From: a bacterium
GTDB taxonomy: Bacteria > Krumholzibacteriota > Krumholzibacteriia > JACNKJ01
Assembly (NCBI GenBank): GCA_024231955.1
Contig: JAAEPZ010000253.1
Coordinates: 496,001-560,000 of the forward strand
Reading direction: 5' to 3'
DNA length: 64,000 nucleotides
Positions 27,153 through 36,342 of this stretch are shown here, one piece after another. The notes under the pieces are model-generated. The model saw only the letters and a program-made list of their open reading frames with translations, was not told the DNA's origin and did no database searches. A program made the position numbers and the translations under genes. The number at the start of each line of letters is the position of its first letter. Within the stretch, counting starts at the first letter, position 1.

Positions 27153-27325
27153 AGGCCGGGCAGGTCTCCTGACTTACGGGGCTCCTAATCGCCGCCTTCC
27201 CGGATTGAATCCAGTGGCGAGTTGGCGATCTCCCGATTACAGTGGCGGGACCGTGGCGGATTTTCACCGCTCTTCCCTATTATACTCGGAGACGAATGTC
27301 TCGGAGTCACCACAGCCTGTATGTT
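27153..27325 (-). ncRNA. cobalamin (adenosylcobalamin) riboswitch
   Basis: On the minus strand the leader of the btuB-like gene contains the conserved parts of the class in the right order: GGTGAAAATCCGCC at 27268-27255, CCCGCCACTGTAATCGGG around 27252-27232, and the B12 box GTCAGGAGACCTGCC at 27173-27159. The outer limits are approximate. About 70 nt separate the box from the start codon; no T-run hairpin is seen there, so control of translation initiation is more likely than termination. Bound corrinoid would lower expression of the receptor and the propeller protein. Confidence 0.93.
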
Positions 27326-27436
27326 TGAACGTGAGGAGTGTAGCCCCTGGCGACCCAAAGAACAAGCCGCAATCTCGCGTCCGGCTGCAATTTCCCTGCG
27401 TATATGATTTCAGGATTGTGATTTGGTCCGAAATAA

Positions 27437-27468
27437 GTATCAGCAATACGGAACTGATTGCGTGATAC
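27437..27468. promoter_or_regulatory. imperfect inverted repeat upstream of arsR-type gene
   Basis: GTATCAGCAA (27437-27446) and TTGCGTGATAC (27458-27468) pair except for one bulged base. The repeat lies 69 bases before the arsR-type start, in the gap shared with the riboswitch promoter, and could be an operator. Confidence 0.4.
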
Positions 27469-27537
27469 TTGATCTGTTTGTAAGTTTACTTCACATTGAA
27501 CTCTGAAAGTTGACTCTGTCACGATCGGGAGAATTGT

Positions 27538-27924
27538 ATGGCTGATGATAAGGGATGGGATAACGACGAGAGCAAACTCGTACCGGCTGATGGCATCGAA
27601 GGGGTGGATCTGGAAGTAGATCCCCGGATCCTGCAGATACAGGCCTCCATCTGTAAAATCATGAGCAACCCGCGCCGGGTGAAGATACTCCGTCTGCTCG
27701 AACACGGCGAGAAGAGCGTCGGTGAACTCGTCGAGTTGACCGGGCTCCGCAAGGCCGCAGTGAGTCAGAATCTGGGTTTGATGCGCGACCGTCATCTGGT
27801 TGAAGCGCGCCGCGATGGTCAGAAGGTCTACTACAACCTGCGCGTCAAGAAACTGCTGGTGGCCTGCCACGCGGTTGAAGAGGTCCTTCAGGATCTTCTC
27901 AAGCTGGAAGAGAACGGCAAGTAG
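27538..27924 (+). CDS. ArsR-family transcription regulator
   Basis: A 128-residue protein with a winged helix at about residues 35-115 (ICKIMSNPRRVKILRLLEHG, VGELVELTGLRKAAVSQNLGLMRDRHLV, GQKVYYNL). The recognition helix pattern is that of ArsR/SmtB regulators. The metal-site motif ELCVC in the alpha-3 helix is absent (SVGELVEL instead), and only one Cys occurs near the C-terminus, so it probably senses something other than a soft metal. The N-terminal 30 residues are acidic. GGGAG precedes the ATG. It is divergent from the riboswitch-btuB operon and is followed 323 bases later by nfnA. Confidence 0.86.
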   Translation: MADDKGWDNDESKLVPADGIEGVDLEVDPRILQIQASICKIMSNPRRVKILRLLEHGEKSVGELVELTGLRKAAVSQNLGLMRDRHLVEARRDGQKVYYNLRVKKLLVACHAVEEVLQDLLKLEENGK

Positions 27925-28247
27925 ACACCTCTATCCGCGATCCTCCGTCCAGCTCCGGCTCCTAGAGGGGCGCTAGTGTTGCGTACCCGAAAATCTTGTT
28001 CCGCCGCTTCCGTTTGCAGTAATCCAAAACCATCGCGATGATCGAGAATCCGAGGCAAGCGTTCTCATGCTCCCTGCCCCGAATCGACCTGGATGAGGAC
28101 CTGGTTGCAACGCAAAATACCAGGAAAGTCCATCCCCCCCTTTTCATCCGGTTCCAGCTGCGCTACACTGCGCTGGTCAAGGACACTATCAGACATGCGC
28201 AAATTTCAATCTACGAACCAATTCAACTCCTCCCCGGGAGGTCGAGC
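27925..28247. other. intergenic region before nfnAB
   Basis: The plus-strand frame of nfnA stays open upstream to 28038, but the sequence before 28248 has no family match and is not needed. No hairpin terminator, repeat or RNA is apparent. A GGGAGG ribosome-binding site at 28236-28241 marks the nfnA start. Confidence 0.4.
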
Positions 28248-29114
28248 TTGGGTTTCAAGATCCTCAAGAAACAAGTTCTGGCGCCTAATACCGTTCTGTT
28301 CGATGTGGAAGCGCCTCAAATCGCAGCCAAGGCCAAAGCCGGTCAGTTCATCATCCTGAGGGTCTGTGACAATGGTGAGCGAATTCCGCTGACCATCGCG
28401 CAAACGCGTCCCGCAGACAATGTAGTGACGATTGTGGTTCAGGAGTTGGGGAAAACGACATTCGATCTCTGTCGTCTGAACGAGGGTGAGGAGATCCTTG
28501 ACTTCGTCGGCCCCCTGGGCAAACCCACCGAAATCTCCAACGTGGGCACAGTGGTCTGCGTCGGCGGCGGCGTCGGCAACGCCGTCGTCTGGGCGATGGT
28601 CCAGGGCTTCAAGGCCGCGGGCAACAAGCTCATCTCGATTATCGGCGCTCGGGAAAAGGAGCTGCTGATTCTGGAGGATGAGATCGGCGCCATCAGCGAC
28701 GAGTTGATCGTAACCACCGATGACGGCTCTTACGGTCGCAAGGGTTTGGTCACCGAAGCGCTCAAGGAGGTCCTCGATCGTGAGGATGAAAAGGTGAGCG
28801 AGGTGGTCACCATCGGTCCGGTGATCATGATGAAATTCGTGGCCAAGACGACTGAACCCTACGGTGTCCCGACCCAGGCCAGCCTCAACCCCATCATGGT
28901 GGACGGCACCGGGATGTGTGGAGCCTGCCGCGTGACGGTCGGAGGCAAGATCAAGTTCGCCTGTGTCGACGGTCCCGAGTTCGATGCCCACAAGGTGGAC
29001 TTCGATGAACTCATGAGCCGACTCGTTTTCTACAAGGACATGGAAACGGAAAGCTACGAACGGGCGCGAAACGAAAAGTGCAGACTTATGCAGCAGGCGG
29101 AGGAGGTGGAGTAA
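28248..29114 (+). CDS. nfnA: NfnA-like ferredoxin-NADP+ oxidoreductase subunit
   Basis: This 288-residue FAD/NAD-binding protein belongs to the dihydroorotate dehydrogenase electron-transfer/sulfide dehydrogenase family. Visible parts are the FAD domain (AGQFIILRVCDNGERIPLTIA), the NAD-binding domain (VVCVGGGVGNAVVWAM, VVTIGPVIMMKFV) and the [2Fe-2S] ligands (DGTGMCGACRV and FACVDGPEFDAH). The start is a TTG at 28248 with a strong GGGAGG six bases upstream, rather than the ATG at 28038. It overlaps nfnB by one base. With NfnB it forms the electron-bifurcating NADH-dependent ferredoxin:NADP+ oxidoreductase; annotation as sulfide dehydrogenase SudB is the alternative. Confidence 0.9.
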   Translation: MGFKILKKQVLAPNTVLFDVEAPQIAAKAKAGQFIILRVCDNGERIPLTIAQTRPADNVVTIVVQELGKTTFDLCRLNEGEEILDFVGPLGKPTEISNVGTVVCVGGGVGNAVVWAMVQGFKAAGNKLISIIGAREKELLILEDEIGAISDELIVTTDDGSYGRKGLVTEALKEVLDREDEKVSEVVTIGPVIMMKFVAKTTEPYGVPTQASLNPIMVDGTGMCGACRVTVGGKIKFACVDGPEFDAHKVDFDELMSRLVFYKDMETESYERARNEKCRLMQQAEEVE

Positions 29115-30550
29115 TGGCCGAGAAGAAGAAGAGGGTGTTCAATCGCCAGAAGACAAAAACAGCCATGCCCGAGCAGAAACCCGAGGATCGGATCCGCAAT
29201 TTCCTGGAGGTCCCCCTGGGTTATACCGATGAGATGGCGATCAGCGAAGCCCAACGCTGCCTCGGCTGCAAGACCCGCCCCTGCGTGACCGGTTGCCCGG
29301 TGGACGTCAAGATCCCCGAGATGCTGGAACTCATCGCCGACGGTGACCTGCCTGGCGCCTACAGCAAGGTGAAGGAGACCAATTTCCTGCCGGCAATCTG
29401 CGGCCGCGTCTGTCCGCAGGAGGATCAGTGCGAGAAGCATTGCATCCTGGGCAAGAAGGGCGAATCGGTCGGAATCGGTCGTCTGGAACGCTATATCGCC
29501 GACTGGGATCTGAACGCCGCGACGGAGGAGGTTTCGTCGACCTCCGCCCCCTCTACGGGTAAGAAGGTGGCGATCGTCGGCAGCGGCCCGGCCGGATTGA
29601 CGGCAGCCAGTGATCTGGTGCAAATGGGTCACGAGGTGCATGTGTTCGAAGCGCTGCACAAACCCGGCGGCGTGCTTTTCTACGGCATCCCCGAGTTCCG
29701 TCTGCCCAAGAAGATCCTGGTCAGGGAGATCGAGGGTCTGGCCAAAGTCGGCGTCAAGTTCCACATGAATTACGTTGTCGGCGCCACCGAAACCCTGACC
29801 GAACTGCGCGACCGTTTCGATTCGATCTTCATCGGCGTGGGCGCCGGTCTGCCCTGGTTCCTGGGCATCCCGGGGGAGAATCTCAATGGCGTCTACAGCT
29901 CGAATGAGTATCTCACTCGACTCAACCTGATGGGTGCGTTCAATTTCCCGGAATACGACACGCCGGTCAAGCCGGGACAGCGGATAGTCGTGGTCGGAGC
30001 GGGCAATACGGCCATGGATTCGGCACGGATATCCCAGCGTCTGAATCCCGAGCAGGTGACGCTGGTCTATCGCCGCAGCCGTGCGGAGATGCCCGCGCGA
30101 GTTGAGGAGATCCATCACGCCGAGGAGGAGGGGATCCAGTTCAAGCTGCTCCACACTCCGATCGAGATTGTGGGCAATGACAAGGGGAACGTGACCGGCG
30201 TTGTGCTGCAGAAGATGGAGCTGGGCGAACCCGATGCCAGCGGGCGCAGGCGGCCGTTGCCTGTCGAAGGCAGTGAGTTCACACTGGAGTGCGACAGCGT
30301 TGTCGTAGCACTGGGGTGTAGCCCGAACCCGTTGATGACAAAAGTGGAGCCCGACCTCGAGGTCAGTCGCAGAGAGACGATCGTCGTCAATGAGGTCACC
30401 ATGGAGACCTCCATTCCCGGCGTTTTCGCCGGTGGCGATATCGTAACCGGCGGCGCTACGGTCATCCTGGCCATGGGTGCCGGACGCCTCGCGGCCAAGG
30501 GGATGCATCACTTCATGATGACCGGCTCCTCGCCTGAGGCGGAGGTCTGA
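29114..30550 (+). CDS. nfnB: NfnB-like (glutamate synthase small-chain type) subunit
   Basis: A 478-residue flavoprotein similar to GltD and NfnB. N-terminal Cys motifs (AQRCLGCKTRPCVTGCPV and CGRVCPQEDQCEKHC) hold two [4Fe-4S] clusters; the FAD site is VAIVGSGPAGLTAA and the NADP(H) site VVVGAGNTAMD. The C-terminal FAD contact is GVFAGGDIVTGGATVILAMG. Its start (TAATG overlap with nfnA, GGAGGAGG upstream) and partner gene make the Nfn transhydrogenase more likely than glutamate synthase. The enzyme couples NADH, ferredoxin and NADP pools, which suits an organism with low-potential enzymes such as the AOR at 36390-38147. Confidence 0.92.
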   Translation: MAEKKKRVFNRQKTKTAMPEQKPEDRIRNFLEVPLGYTDEMAISEAQRCLGCKTRPCVTGCPVDVKIPEMLELIADGDLPGAYSKVKETNFLPAICGRVCPQEDQCEKHCILGKKGESVGIGRLERYIADWDLNAATEEVSSTSAPSTGKKVAIVGSGPAGLTAASDLVQMGHEVHVFEALHKPGGVLFYGIPEFRLPKKILVREIEGLAKVGVKFHMNYVVGATETLTELRDRFDSIFIGVGAGLPWFLGIPGENLNGVYSSNEYLTRLNLMGAFNFPEYDTPVKPGQRIVVVGAGNTAMDSARISQRLNPEQVTLVYRRSRAEMPARVEEIHHAEEEGIQFKLLHTPIEIVGNDKGNVTGVVLQKMELGEPDASGRRRPLPVEGSEFTLECDSVVVALGCSPNPLMTKVEPDLEVSRRETIVVNEVTMETSIPGVFAGGDIVTGGATVILAMGAGRLAAKGMHHFMMTGSSPEAEV

Positions 30551-30575
30551 CACGTCCCGGGATCAAAAGGAAACA

Positions 30576-30610
30576 GGGTCGGCGCCGAATGGTGCCGACC
30601 CTTTTTTTTT
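30576..30610 (+). terminator. intrinsic terminator of nfnAB
   Basis: GGGTCGGCGCC (30576-30586) pairs with GGTGCCGACCC (30591-30601) with one G-T pair and a GAAT loop, then nine T residues. A textbook terminator. Confidence 0.95.
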
Positions 30611-30640
30611 GACTACCGGGGAACCGGAAGTCATGACTCG

Positions 30641-33472
30641 TCAGGGGTAGCCGCTCAAGTCTCCCAGCATGATCGAATAGGCCCCCCAGACGGCGGGATG
30701 GCTGTGGTCGCCATCCTCCTCAAGCATCATCCTCTGGGCGCCGATCAGGGATTCCAGGGCATTCCGATCCTTTAGCACCAGGGTATCGCAAAACCGACTC
30801 ATCAGATTACTGGCCTGACTGTCCCGTACAGGCCAACTCGTGTAGACCACCGATCCGGCTCCGGCGTTCATGAATCCTTCGGCCAGGCTGGGTGCCTCGA
30901 ACTGCCCCGCCACATGCCGGGAGCCGCTGTCGCATCCGGACAGGACAACCAATCCGCATCCGGAAAAATCCGTTTCGAGAACATCGGCGATCAGGATTCT
31001 GTCCTGCAGTTGCGAGCTGTCGTTTGGATCTTCGGCCAACGGCAGGATTGTCCGTATGGGCAGATTGGGATCACGCATCAGATGGCCCGCGATATAGAGG
31101 ATGGCGACGTCTCCCCATCTGGCTTTGATGGCGCTCTTGAAAGCATCTCGCCCCTCGAGCAACTCGGATGAGGGAAACAACTCGGCTGCGATGTGGGCCT
31201 CAACCGCCCCCACCGAATTCACCAGACTCGGAAATCTGCGCTTAAGGGCCGGGGAGATATCCGGAGCGCCGACAATCAGTTCACTTGTATTGATCGTCCT
31301 CTGACCCGGAGTCCGCATGGAATGGAGCACAGCCGGGCTGTAATCGACGAGGAGGGGTCGATAATCGGTGGTGTCCCCCAGGTTCAGAATCCCGAAGGGG
31401 AAATCGCTGAGGACACCATCCCCGCTGATCAACAGGGTGGATGGAGCGGTATCATCCGACCCGAGATTTAACAGGTCGGGCGGCAGCAGCATACGGGCCC
31501 ACTCGGACAACCTTGCCTTGAGGTCTGGCGATAGACTGCCGCTATCGACCTCCGCATCGTCGACAAGGTCCTGCTGCAGCTCCTTGATCTTGGTCTCCAG
31601 CGTCTTTTTCGATATCGGGAATTCGTGGCGCACAACCGTCGCGCCATCCGCATACCAGCACACCAGACGATCGCTCGCGGACAGGTAGACAAGGTGCCGA
31701 CTGCCGGTTTGATTCAGCCAGTTCCGAAGTATCCGGGAGTGACCGGGGTCACTCCCCGGATTCACCACAGGCATCTCCGCCGCCGCTATCAGATTGGTGC
31801 CCTCTTCATTGCGGGACGGCGAGTTTTTCATTGCGACTGATTTGCGCATCAGGCCGCGCCAGGCCATCTCCAGGGCATAACTCTCTTCGGGATCATCGAC
31901 ACAAAGCATGTGCAATCCCTCCCTGATCCCTCGCTGTTCGGGGTCAAAGAGGTAGCCGGAGCTGATGTTGGGTTGCCCCCAAAATATCTCCTCGAAAAGG
32001 GATACCACTTTGCGCATGGCCGCCAACGCCAGTTCCCTTTCACCGCTGGCCAGAAACACCTCCGCTTGCCGCAGATGGAATTGTCCTGCGATATCCGCAT
32101 CCCCCATGATCTCTTCGGGATATGCCGCCATCAGATCATCCAGAATCTCCTGGGCCTCCTGCAGCCGACCGGCGTTGCAGGTCAATTCGGCCTTGATGAT
32201 CTTGTTGCGCAGACCGTCACGGAGATAGGCGGTTTCGGCGCAGAATCCGATCGCATCGACAAGTACGGAGAGCGCCCTCTCATCCAGATGATTATTGCGG
32301 AGCCCTGTTACCCACCGATCATAGGCATCGATCACTTCACCGGCATGATTGATTCGATTATCCGGATCGGATACGATCCTCGCGAATATCTCGGCGGCTT
32401 GCGCGGGCTTCCCGTCGACCATGAGGCAGTAGGCCTCGATCTGATCGACATACATTCGGTTGAACGATATATCAAATTCGCGACCGCCATCCTCCATCTG
32501 ATTGAGAAGGAAGTTCGCCCGTTCAAGATGCTCCCGCACATGCTCATTGGTACTGCGTTCCGCAAAACAGAGCAGATACTGTCGGATGAAATAGATCTCG
32601 AACAGACCAATCTTGTATTCTCTGCAGAGTTGACGTCCCAGATCAAAATACTCCAGCGCCAGTCCATCCTGATGATTGTTGAAGTAGTTGATGCTCTTGA
32701 AGGACAACAAACGCACAGACGCCTGAGGTAAACGGCACATCATCGCAACCGCGAGCCCCTCATCCAGACATATCTGGAGAGAATCGGGATCGGATCCTCG
32801 AGGAAAATTCATGGCCAGATTACCCCAGATCTGGCACTCCATCCCACGCATTCCCGCTTGTTGAGCATGGTGGAGATTGCGTTGAATGAGAGCCTTGCTC
32901 TCCTCCCTCCTGCCCAGATTACCGAGAACACGGCATATTTGGGATTCCGTCACCACCTCCGCCACCGTCATGTTATGCGCTGTGAATACCTGCAGGGATT
33001 CCTGCAATCGCTCGTATTTTTCCTCATCGGTCAACTCTGTGCTGATGAAATCCATATGCATTCTGCTCACTTGCCTCAGCAGCAGAATTGCCTCTTCGGG
33101 GGGAAGAGCATGGAAGAATTCCAGACTGGATATTTCGCTCTTCAGGAAGTAAAGCTCACTCAGTTGGGTTCTGATTCGGAGAAGGGGCAGGTAGACGATC
33201 TCCTCGGTGCGGACATACTCCGCCACGGTCGAATCGCTGATGGCGCTATGCAGCTGATAGGATCGCTCCAGCAGGAATGTGGCGCCCATCTCCTCGCAAT
33301 AATCACGAAATTCGCTCTCACTGTCGTGAAAAATATGGTGAGCACAATCCTGATCGAATTCCGGCACCAATTCAAGAAGAGCCATCTCCCCTTCAGGTTG
33401 CGAACATGAGAGGAGAACCAGGCCTAACAGGGAGATCACGATCAGAGGCTGGACGAAAACACTGAACTTCAT
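30641..33472 (-). CDS. lipoprotein with TPR-like repeats and C-terminal CHAT protease domain
   Basis: A 943-residue protein. The signal peptide ends in LLSC (lipidated Cys at about 23). Residues 100-560 are mostly paired helices typical of TPR arrays. The last 300 residues form a CHAT (caspase-like) domain: the catalytic His lies in YIAGHLMRD and the Cys in VVLSGCDSGSRH, followed by LAEGFMNAGAGSVVYTSWPV, all standard for the family. So it is a probable Cys protease anchored to a membrane, with the TPR part acting as sensor or scaffold. No gasdermin or other known CHAT partner is next to it; the neighbours are nfnB and a large secreted protein. Target and trigger are unknown. Confidence 0.85.
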   Translation of the reverse strand: MKFSVFVQPLIVISLLGLVLLSCSQPEGEMALLELVPEFDQDCAHHIFHDSESEFRDYCEEMGATFLLERSYQLHSAISDSTVAEYVRTEEIVYLPLLRIRTQLSELYFLKSEISSLEFFHALPPEEAILLLRQVSRMHMDFISTELTDEEKYERLQESLQVFTAHNMTVAEVVTESQICRVLGNLGRREESKALIQRNLHHAQQAGMRGMECQIWGNLAMNFPRGSDPDSLQICLDEGLAVAMMCRLPQASVRLLSFKSINYFNNHQDGLALEYFDLGRQLCREYKIGLFEIYFIRQYLLCFAERSTNEHVREHLERANFLLNQMEDGGREFDISFNRMYVDQIEAYCLMVDGKPAQAAEIFARIVSDPDNRINHAGEVIDAYDRWVTGLRNNHLDERALSVLVDAIGFCAETAYLRDGLRNKIIKAELTCNAGRLQEAQEILDDLMAAYPEEIMGDADIAGQFHLRQAEVFLASGERELALAAMRKVVSLFEEIFWGQPNISSGYLFDPEQRGIREGLHMLCVDDPEESYALEMAWRGLMRKSVAMKNSPSRNEEGTNLIAAAEMPVVNPGSDPGHSRILRNWLNQTGSRHLVYLSASDRLVCWYADGATVVRHEFPISKKTLETKIKELQQDLVDDAEVDSGSLSPDLKARLSEWARMLLPPDLLNLGSDDTAPSTLLISGDGVLSDFPFGILNLGDTTDYRPLLVDYSPAVLHSMRTPGQRTINTSELIVGAPDISPALKRRFPSLVNSVGAVEAHIAAELFPSSELLEGRDAFKSAIKARWGDVAILYIAGHLMRDPNLPIRTILPLAEDPNDSSQLQDRILIADVLETDFSGCGLVVLSGCDSGSRHVAGQFEAPSLAEGFMNAGAGSVVYTSWPVRDSQASNLMSRFCDTLVLKDRNALESLIGAQRMMLEEDGDHSHPAVWGAYSIMLGDLSGYP

Positions 33473-33809
33473 TCCCTCTCACATTCAACAAGGGTGAGCA
33501 ACTCTCATCATCTCCTTATCAGGATTTCCGGAGTCACTATGGCGGGGAATCACATATGGCCTCACCCGACAGATAATCGTAAAATCATAGTGCAATTACG
33601 CATTTCATGTAGGACGAACATACTCTACAGCATTCCCCGAAAGGGCAAAACTGTTCTTTCCTCTCCCCAGCCGAATACATCTGTAAAACTGAGCAGAAAA
33701 GCCGCGCATATGTCATTTTAATTTGACACTCGATGGGGATTCACAAATATTTCACCATTACCCCACCTGATGCCCTATCCACGTTTCCTGCCGACGAAAT
33801 GGGACAGCT
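33473..33809. other. divergent intergenic region
   Basis: An A/T-rich gap between the minus-strand CHAT gene and a plus-strand secreted-protein gene. It holds a promoter candidate at 33723-33751. No RNA gene, repeat or convincing short ORF was seen. Confidence 0.4.
33723..33751 (+). promoter_or_regulatory. sigma-70-like promoter candidate
   Basis: A consensus -35 TTGACA at 33723-33728 is followed after 17 bases by AATATT (33746-33751; four of six matches to the -10 consensus). It would give a leader of about 50 bases for the gene at 33810. Confidence 0.45.
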
Positions 33810-36335
33810 GTGCCTATGCCAATTAGAGCGTCAGTACTGGTAGTACTGGCAATGTCACTACTATGCTCCTCTCTTCCCGGACACGCATTCACGCCACTAA
33901 TACTTCCCGATCTGGATGGATCCGGAATCAACACCACGAAGATCTTCGACGGCAGCGTGGTTCACAACGTCGGGGAGTTGCAGATGAACATCACCAACTG
34001 GGGGATGTTCGGCTCCTTTCCCGGTCTGGCTCTCGAGATGTCCGACGCGGCATCGGCCCAGTGGCCGGCCGGCAGCGGGATCGAGCACATGTTCTTCGGG
34101 GAGGTCTGGATCGGCGCCAAGGTCTCCGGGATCCCGCGCGTCAGTACGGCGGTGGTCAACTCCGAATTCGCTTCATATCGGAATCCGATCAACACAGTCT
34201 ACAGAAGTTTCGAGGGGGACGACCGTGGCCGTCGCTACCCATCGGGTCTGGCCGACGACGATGAGGATGGACTCGTCGATGAAGATCCTCTCAACGGACG
34301 GGATGATGACGGCGACGGCGCCATCGATGAGGATTTCGCCGCTGTCGGCTCACAGGTCTTCCGTTGCTCCTACCGCGACGACCTCCCGGAGATCTTGCGC
34401 GACGAACCGGATCACAATCCCCTGGGCGTCGAGATAATCCAGCAAAGCCACCAGTGGGACAACGCCCAGGCCGATGATTTCATCGGTGTGGAATTCACCA
34501 TCTTCAACCGCAGCAACAACGATCTTGAAGACCTGTTCTACGGCTTCTATATGGATCCTGACGTCGGCAGTCGGAGTACTGCCGGCAACTACAATGACGA
34601 TGTCGTCGGCTACACCGAGCAGGGCGCCTGCTATCAGCGTCAAGCCGGCCAGAAGTACGTCACCGTCCGCCTGGCTTCCGCGTGGGATGGTGATGGTGAC
34701 GTCGACAGCTCCGTGCCCGCGTCCAGCCACTTCGGTGTCATGCTGCTCGACCACAGCATCTCATCCGCGGGTATGCTGGCCATTGAGCATCTCAACGAGG
34801 GCTACCTGTTCAAGGCGCCGGGTGAAGTATCGGTCCGGGCCTGGCAGGTTTTCTCCAGCATCAAACCTTATGTCGAGGGTGGTGAGCCCACCAACGACGC
34901 ACAGCGTTACGATGCGCTCAGCCGCGAGGGGATCGATCCCACCCCCGTACTTCCCGGAGATTACCGGATGCTTGTCTCCGCAGGCCCCTTCTATCTCGAG
35001 CCCGGCGACAGCGTGACGGTTCAGATCGCTTTCGTCGCAGGACCGGATGCCGAGGGCCTGCTTGAGAACGCCATCGAAGCCGCCAACGCCTACGAGGGCA
35101 CATACTTCAACAAGGACAACAAATACTGGACCGGATGGTACTGCGCGGAGCATCATCTTTACGATCACTACAAGGAGATGCAGTGGGTTTTCCCCTGCGT
35201 TGACCTGGCAGTCCCCATCATCATCCCCAAACGGACGAATATCTGGGTCAATGACGACTGCAGGGAGGAGGGCCTGGCGAGGGTGAATTGCACGCGTCTG
35301 GTTGAGCCCTGTACGGGAATCGGCGGGCGTGAAGCGCAACTCACCTGGCTGACCGAAGCGCCGCCGCCGCCGCCCAACCTGCGTATCTGGGCGACCGAAA
35401 ACAAGAACGTCCTTTTTTGGGACAGTTTCAGCGAGAGCGTCCCAGATATGATGTCCGACCTTTACGATTTCGAGGGCTATCGGGTCTGGCGGGCGGACAA
35501 CTGGAATCGGCCGTCGGGCACGACGATTGCCAATGGTCCCAGCAGCAGCAATTGGATGCTCCTTGCGGAGTATGACGCCATCAACGGCCTGCTGCCTGAC
35601 GCCGGTTTTTCAGGCATCCGTTATCAGCCCAACATCGACGCCAACCTCGTCACCTACTATACCGAAAAGCTGCTCCAGGATCAGAGAATCATGACCGCCG
35701 CCGATCATCTGCCGCCGATCGGCTACACCAGAGCTGTGGCGGACACTGCGATATGCCTTGCACGCAAGACACTGGGGCTGCCCGGCGGCAAGAGTTACTA
35801 CAGGTACGAGGATATCTATGTCCGTTCCGGCCTGCCCTACTTCTACAATGTGACCGCAATGGATCATAAACTGGAGCAGGGTGTGGGGGGCGTCCTTCTC
35901 CGTTTCCGCCAGGGTCTGTCCGGAGACCCCTCCAACGGATTCCTCTATGCAGTCCCCCAGACCGCGAGTCAGGAGACCTGGGAATTCGACCGGAGCAGGG
36001 TTTACGTAGTACCCAATCCCGCGACGCCTGAGTCGATGGCGCCATGGGCGCTCGGCCCGAACATGTCGGATCCGACGGGGCTGAAAGTCGAGTTCCGCCA
36101 TCTGCCCGCGGCTCCATGTACGATTCGGATCTTCACGCTCGCGGGAGATCACATCCGCACACTTCATCACGATCCCACCGAGGCTATCGCCGCTGGCGAT
36201 CTGGAATCCTCCGGCAGCATGGCCTGGGACCTGGTCAGTCGCAACAAGCAGGATGTCTGCAGCGGCGTCTATCTATTCGTCGTCGAGGCCTCAGGTTTCC
36301 CCAAGACAACCGGCCGTTTTACCGTGATCCGTTAA
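33810..36335 (+). CDS. large secreted protein with Ca-binding-like loop and C-terminal sorting domain
   Basis: An 841-residue protein with a signal peptide (1-27). Residues 145-180 contain DDDEDGLVDEDPLNGRDDD, an acidic EF-hand/thrombospondin-3-like repeat of the kind that binds calcium. The middle part (NNDLEDLFYGFYMDPDVG, FEGYRVWRADNW) is beta-rich and resembles long FCB surface proteins without assigned function. The final 110 residues, from VYVVPNPATP, contain an Ig-like fold (TIRIFTLAGDHIRTL, SGVYLFVVEA) equivalent to the FlgD-like sorting domains of the 1880 and 23532 proteins. It is probably on the cell surface. It ends against the AOR gene with a GC-rich hairpin between them. Confidence 0.78.
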   Translation: MPMPIRASVLVVLAMSLLCSSLPGHAFTPLILPDLDGSGINTTKIFDGSVVHNVGELQMNITNWGMFGSFPGLALEMSDAASAQWPAGSGIEHMFFGEVWIGAKVSGIPRVSTAVVNSEFASYRNPINTVYRSFEGDDRGRRYPSGLADDDEDGLVDEDPLNGRDDDGDGAIDEDFAAVGSQVFRCSYRDDLPEILRDEPDHNPLGVEIIQQSHQWDNAQADDFIGVEFTIFNRSNNDLEDLFYGFYMDPDVGSRSTAGNYNDDVVGYTEQGACYQRQAGQKYVTVRLASAWDGDGDVDSSVPASSHFGVMLLDHSISSAGMLAIEHLNEGYLFKAPGEVSVRAWQVFSSIKPYVEGGEPTNDAQRYDALSREGIDPTPVLPGDYRMLVSAGPFYLEPGDSVTVQIAFVAGPDAEGLLENAIEAANAYEGTYFNKDNKYWTGWYCAEHHLYDHYKEMQWVFPCVDLAVPIIIPKRTNIWVNDDCREEGLARVNCTRLVEPCTGIGGREAQLTWLTEAPPPPPNLRIWATENKNVLFWDSFSESVPDMMSDLYDFEGYRVWRADNWNRPSGTTIANGPSSSNWMLLAEYDAINGLLPDAGFSGIRYQPNIDANLVTYYTEKLLQDQRIMTAADHLPPIGYTRAVADTAICLARKTLGLPGGKSYYRYEDIYVRSGLPYFYNVTAMDHKLEQGVGGVLLRFRQGLSGDPSNGFLYAVPQTASQETWEFDRSRVYVVPNPATPESMAPWALGPNMSDPTGLKVEFRHLPAAPCTIRIFTLAGDHIRTLHHDPTEAIAAGDLESSGSMAWDLVSRNKQDVCSGVYLFVVEASGFPKTTGRFTVIR

Positions 36336-36342
36336 TTGAAAC

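Noticed and set aside
29054..30553. 499-codon minus-strand frame opposite nfnB
   Set aside because: NfnB on the other strand has complete cofactor motifs; this frame is its shadow.
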